Shown in pieces: positions 62,161 through 64,000 of a stretch of DNA of 64,000 nucleotides. Position numbers and translations under genes: made by a program. This DNA comes from Brachypodius melanocephalos (taxonomy: Eukaryota > Chordata > Aves > Passeriformes > Pycnonotidae). The notes below the pieces were generated by a model. The model was not told the origin of the DNA, made no database searches, and saw nothing but the letters and a program-made list of their open reading frames with translations. Location of the stretch: the NCBI GenBank assembly GCA_013398615.1, contig VZSR01003371.1, forward strand, positions 2,455,986 to 2,519,985, in the 5' to 3' direction. How positions within the stretch are numbered: the first letter of the stretch is position 1; each line of letters begins with the position of its first letter.

Positions 62161-64000
62161 GCATAAGGGTCAAAAACTCTAACTATAATTTGTGGTGAAC
62201 TTCTCTAAAATTGATCCCACAGAATTATTTAGAGTTTTCTAATTTCTTTATTGCAATGAGAATTAAGCAACTTTGACTAGACATAAAATAAGTTGATTAA
62301 CAACTAATAAACATGTTTAAGAGATGAAGTTTAATAAACCTTGATTTAAATAGATAAAGAATATTCTTTTTTTCTGAAATAGGTTTTTGGAAATGTTTGA
62401 TGGTTGGGGTTTTGTTTATATTTTCTGTGCTAATTTTTTTCAGAGTTGCTTATCCTTATAATTTAAACTTACAGTGCTTAATTGGATAGATTAAGAGTTA
62501 AATCAGACTGTTAGCTTTGACCTATATTTTATCTATCAATTATGAGGTTACAGAGAGGTAGGGAAACACCAAAATATTGTTTGTAATACTGTATGATCAC
62601 TATTAGCTGTAGCTCTTTAGAGTTTGTGGAATCCTGTGAAACCAGTCAGACTTTTTTTTTTTTTTTTAATTTATTGTTTTAACTGAAACTCCATCTGACC
62701 CAGCCAGGAAAATTTATCAGTGTGATTTTGGTTGATACTTTGAAACTAGTCACACTTAAAGGCTAGAACTCATGAAGATTACTTTCAGTAAGCTAAGAAG
62801 GTAATTAAAAATGGGTATATATAAAAATATAATAAATTTAAATTAATAGTATTATATTTTTCTGCAGTATTTCAATATTTCCCTTTTGTAGTCTGTCATA
62901 AAAATATCATATAATGAGTAAAATTATTCTAATAAATGGGTTATGTTAGACAAGCATCCTTCCTCTTTGAAACCCCTCTTTTCACAGTTCTGCTGGCCCA
63001 GAAGTGTATTCCTAATGAATGAATAAAGTAATTGAAGCAGCTTCTTAATTCATTTCAGACCATCTTTCTTCAGGGGATATGATTGTAAATGAATAGATCT
63101 AAGAATAAGAAAAATAAAGGATCAGTAAAGTTACTCTTCAAAGGCTACTTACATCCTCTTGTGTATCTTTATGCTAATGTCTCTTTTGTTTCTCTTTTTC
63201 AATTTCCACTGAAAGCTAAAACCCATAAACTAAATCTTTTAAAAATCTTAACAGGGAAATGTGTCAAAACATAAAAAAACCTTTGAAAAGGTTTTTGAAA
63301 TTTGAAAGAAACAGAAATTAAAGTTTAAAGTGGCCCAGTACCATTCAGTGATAGTAGGAGGTGTATGTTTGGAAAGGCTGAATCATGGGTGCTATTTACA
63401 TAAATATATTTATATCTGTATAGGTGTTATATATTCTATAATAAGAATATTTAATTGGACATATTCAATCAAAACAAGATAGGAAAATTCAGAGAACCAA
63501 ATTCAGAGAAAGGCAGGACTTTTATTTAAGGTCAGATATTAAAGAAGTTGTCTCACGGTTTTTAATTTGCACACAATGGTGATAACCTGGACCTTAGCAA
63601 AGCTTTTTGTACACTTTACTCTGTAAATATGCATTTGAGGGAAAGGTAAATCCAATAGAATCTGTAAGACAATACCTGATTAATTAACTATTTTGGGTAT
63701 TTTAAGAAATGGAGAGAGGAAAAGTAAAGGGAGAATATTTTGCCTTTTTTTTCCATGTGATTATTTTGCAGCCTACATTTGTTTAATATTTTGTGAAATG
63801 TAAAAACATCCAAAAATTAAAAAAGATAAAAATACGCCCTTTGAAATGCAAATTTTTAGACTTTTCCAATGTTCTTTTGTCAATTACAAAACATGATAAA
63901 TCACTTTCTGTAATCCTACTTTGGTTTAAGCTGAAATATCCTTTTTGTTCTCACTATCAAATAAAATTAAAATACCAGATCAGCACAGTACTTTGGAGGT
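62161..64000. other. Non-coding AT-rich DNA to window end
   Basis: No gene or retroelement end seen. A T run sits at 62651-62667. A perfect 22-bp palindrome with a 2-bp loop (63275-63296, AAAAACCTTT and its complement) is present but is too short to assign a role. Confidence 0.5.

Noticed and set aside
63275..63296. Perfect short hairpin as a terminator or microRNA
   Set aside because: A 10-bp stem is too short for a microRNA precursor, and bacterial-type terminators do not apply here.

Overview
This window is vertebrate nuclear DNA and almost certainly avian, most likely from a songbird. The evidence is six 3'-end fragments of CR1 LINEs, which in birds end in ATTCTATG/ATTCTGTG-like 8-mers and carry the GGTTGGA...GACC motif in reverse. 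It also holds several LTRs of endogenous retroviruses (ERVs) in a passerine-like style, and many long A/T homopolymers and AC-rich low-complexity tracts. The base composition is AT-rich and CpG-poor. I found no exon, protein-coding gene, tRNA, rRNA or CRISPR. The longest open frames (for example 185 codons at 33079-33636) show no recognisable domain, and most of the others lie in T/A tracts or inside transposon fragments. The window reads as a gene desert or the interior of a very long intron.

Layout. 1-5.1 kb: unique AT-rich DNA with a pyrimidine tract near 1.5-1.67 kb and a minus-strand CR1 end at 4.43 kb. 5.1-5.85 kb: an AC-rich tract, then a striking inverted repeat with arms of about 80 bp around a TA/GATA/CA microsatellite. 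7.4-7.7 kb: a large T/G tract. 8.8-9.05 and 10.68-10.88 kb: repeat-free stretches with clustered transcription-factor-like motifs. 12.65-22.6 kb: four CR1 ends, a short fragment that looks like the start of an avian ERVL-type LTR (18.45 kb), and a two-phase trinucleotide microsatellite (20.33 kb). 25.39 kb: a 100-base assembly gap. 25.9-30.0 kb: three related LTRs in a cluster (plus, minus, plus).

33.7-35.5 kb is the most gene-regulation-like part: repeat-poor, relatively rich in retained CpG, and dense in homeodomain-like, nuclear-receptor-like and bicoid-like sites. 39.7-39.9 kb holds an octamer and a homeodomain-type AT cluster. 50.37-51.5 kb combines a long CR1 3' fragment with a minisatellite of alternating 27 and 29 bp units, followed by possible LTR sequence. 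60.62-61.14 kb is a complete solo LTR with a perfect 6-bp target-site duplication.

There is no operon or pathway. The main story is retroelement accumulation: CR1 3' ends plus at least three (probably four) LTRs sharing one promoter core. It lies on non-coding DNA that may include developmental enhancers. Conservation cannot be tested here, so every enhancer call is inference from motif density and absence of repeats.
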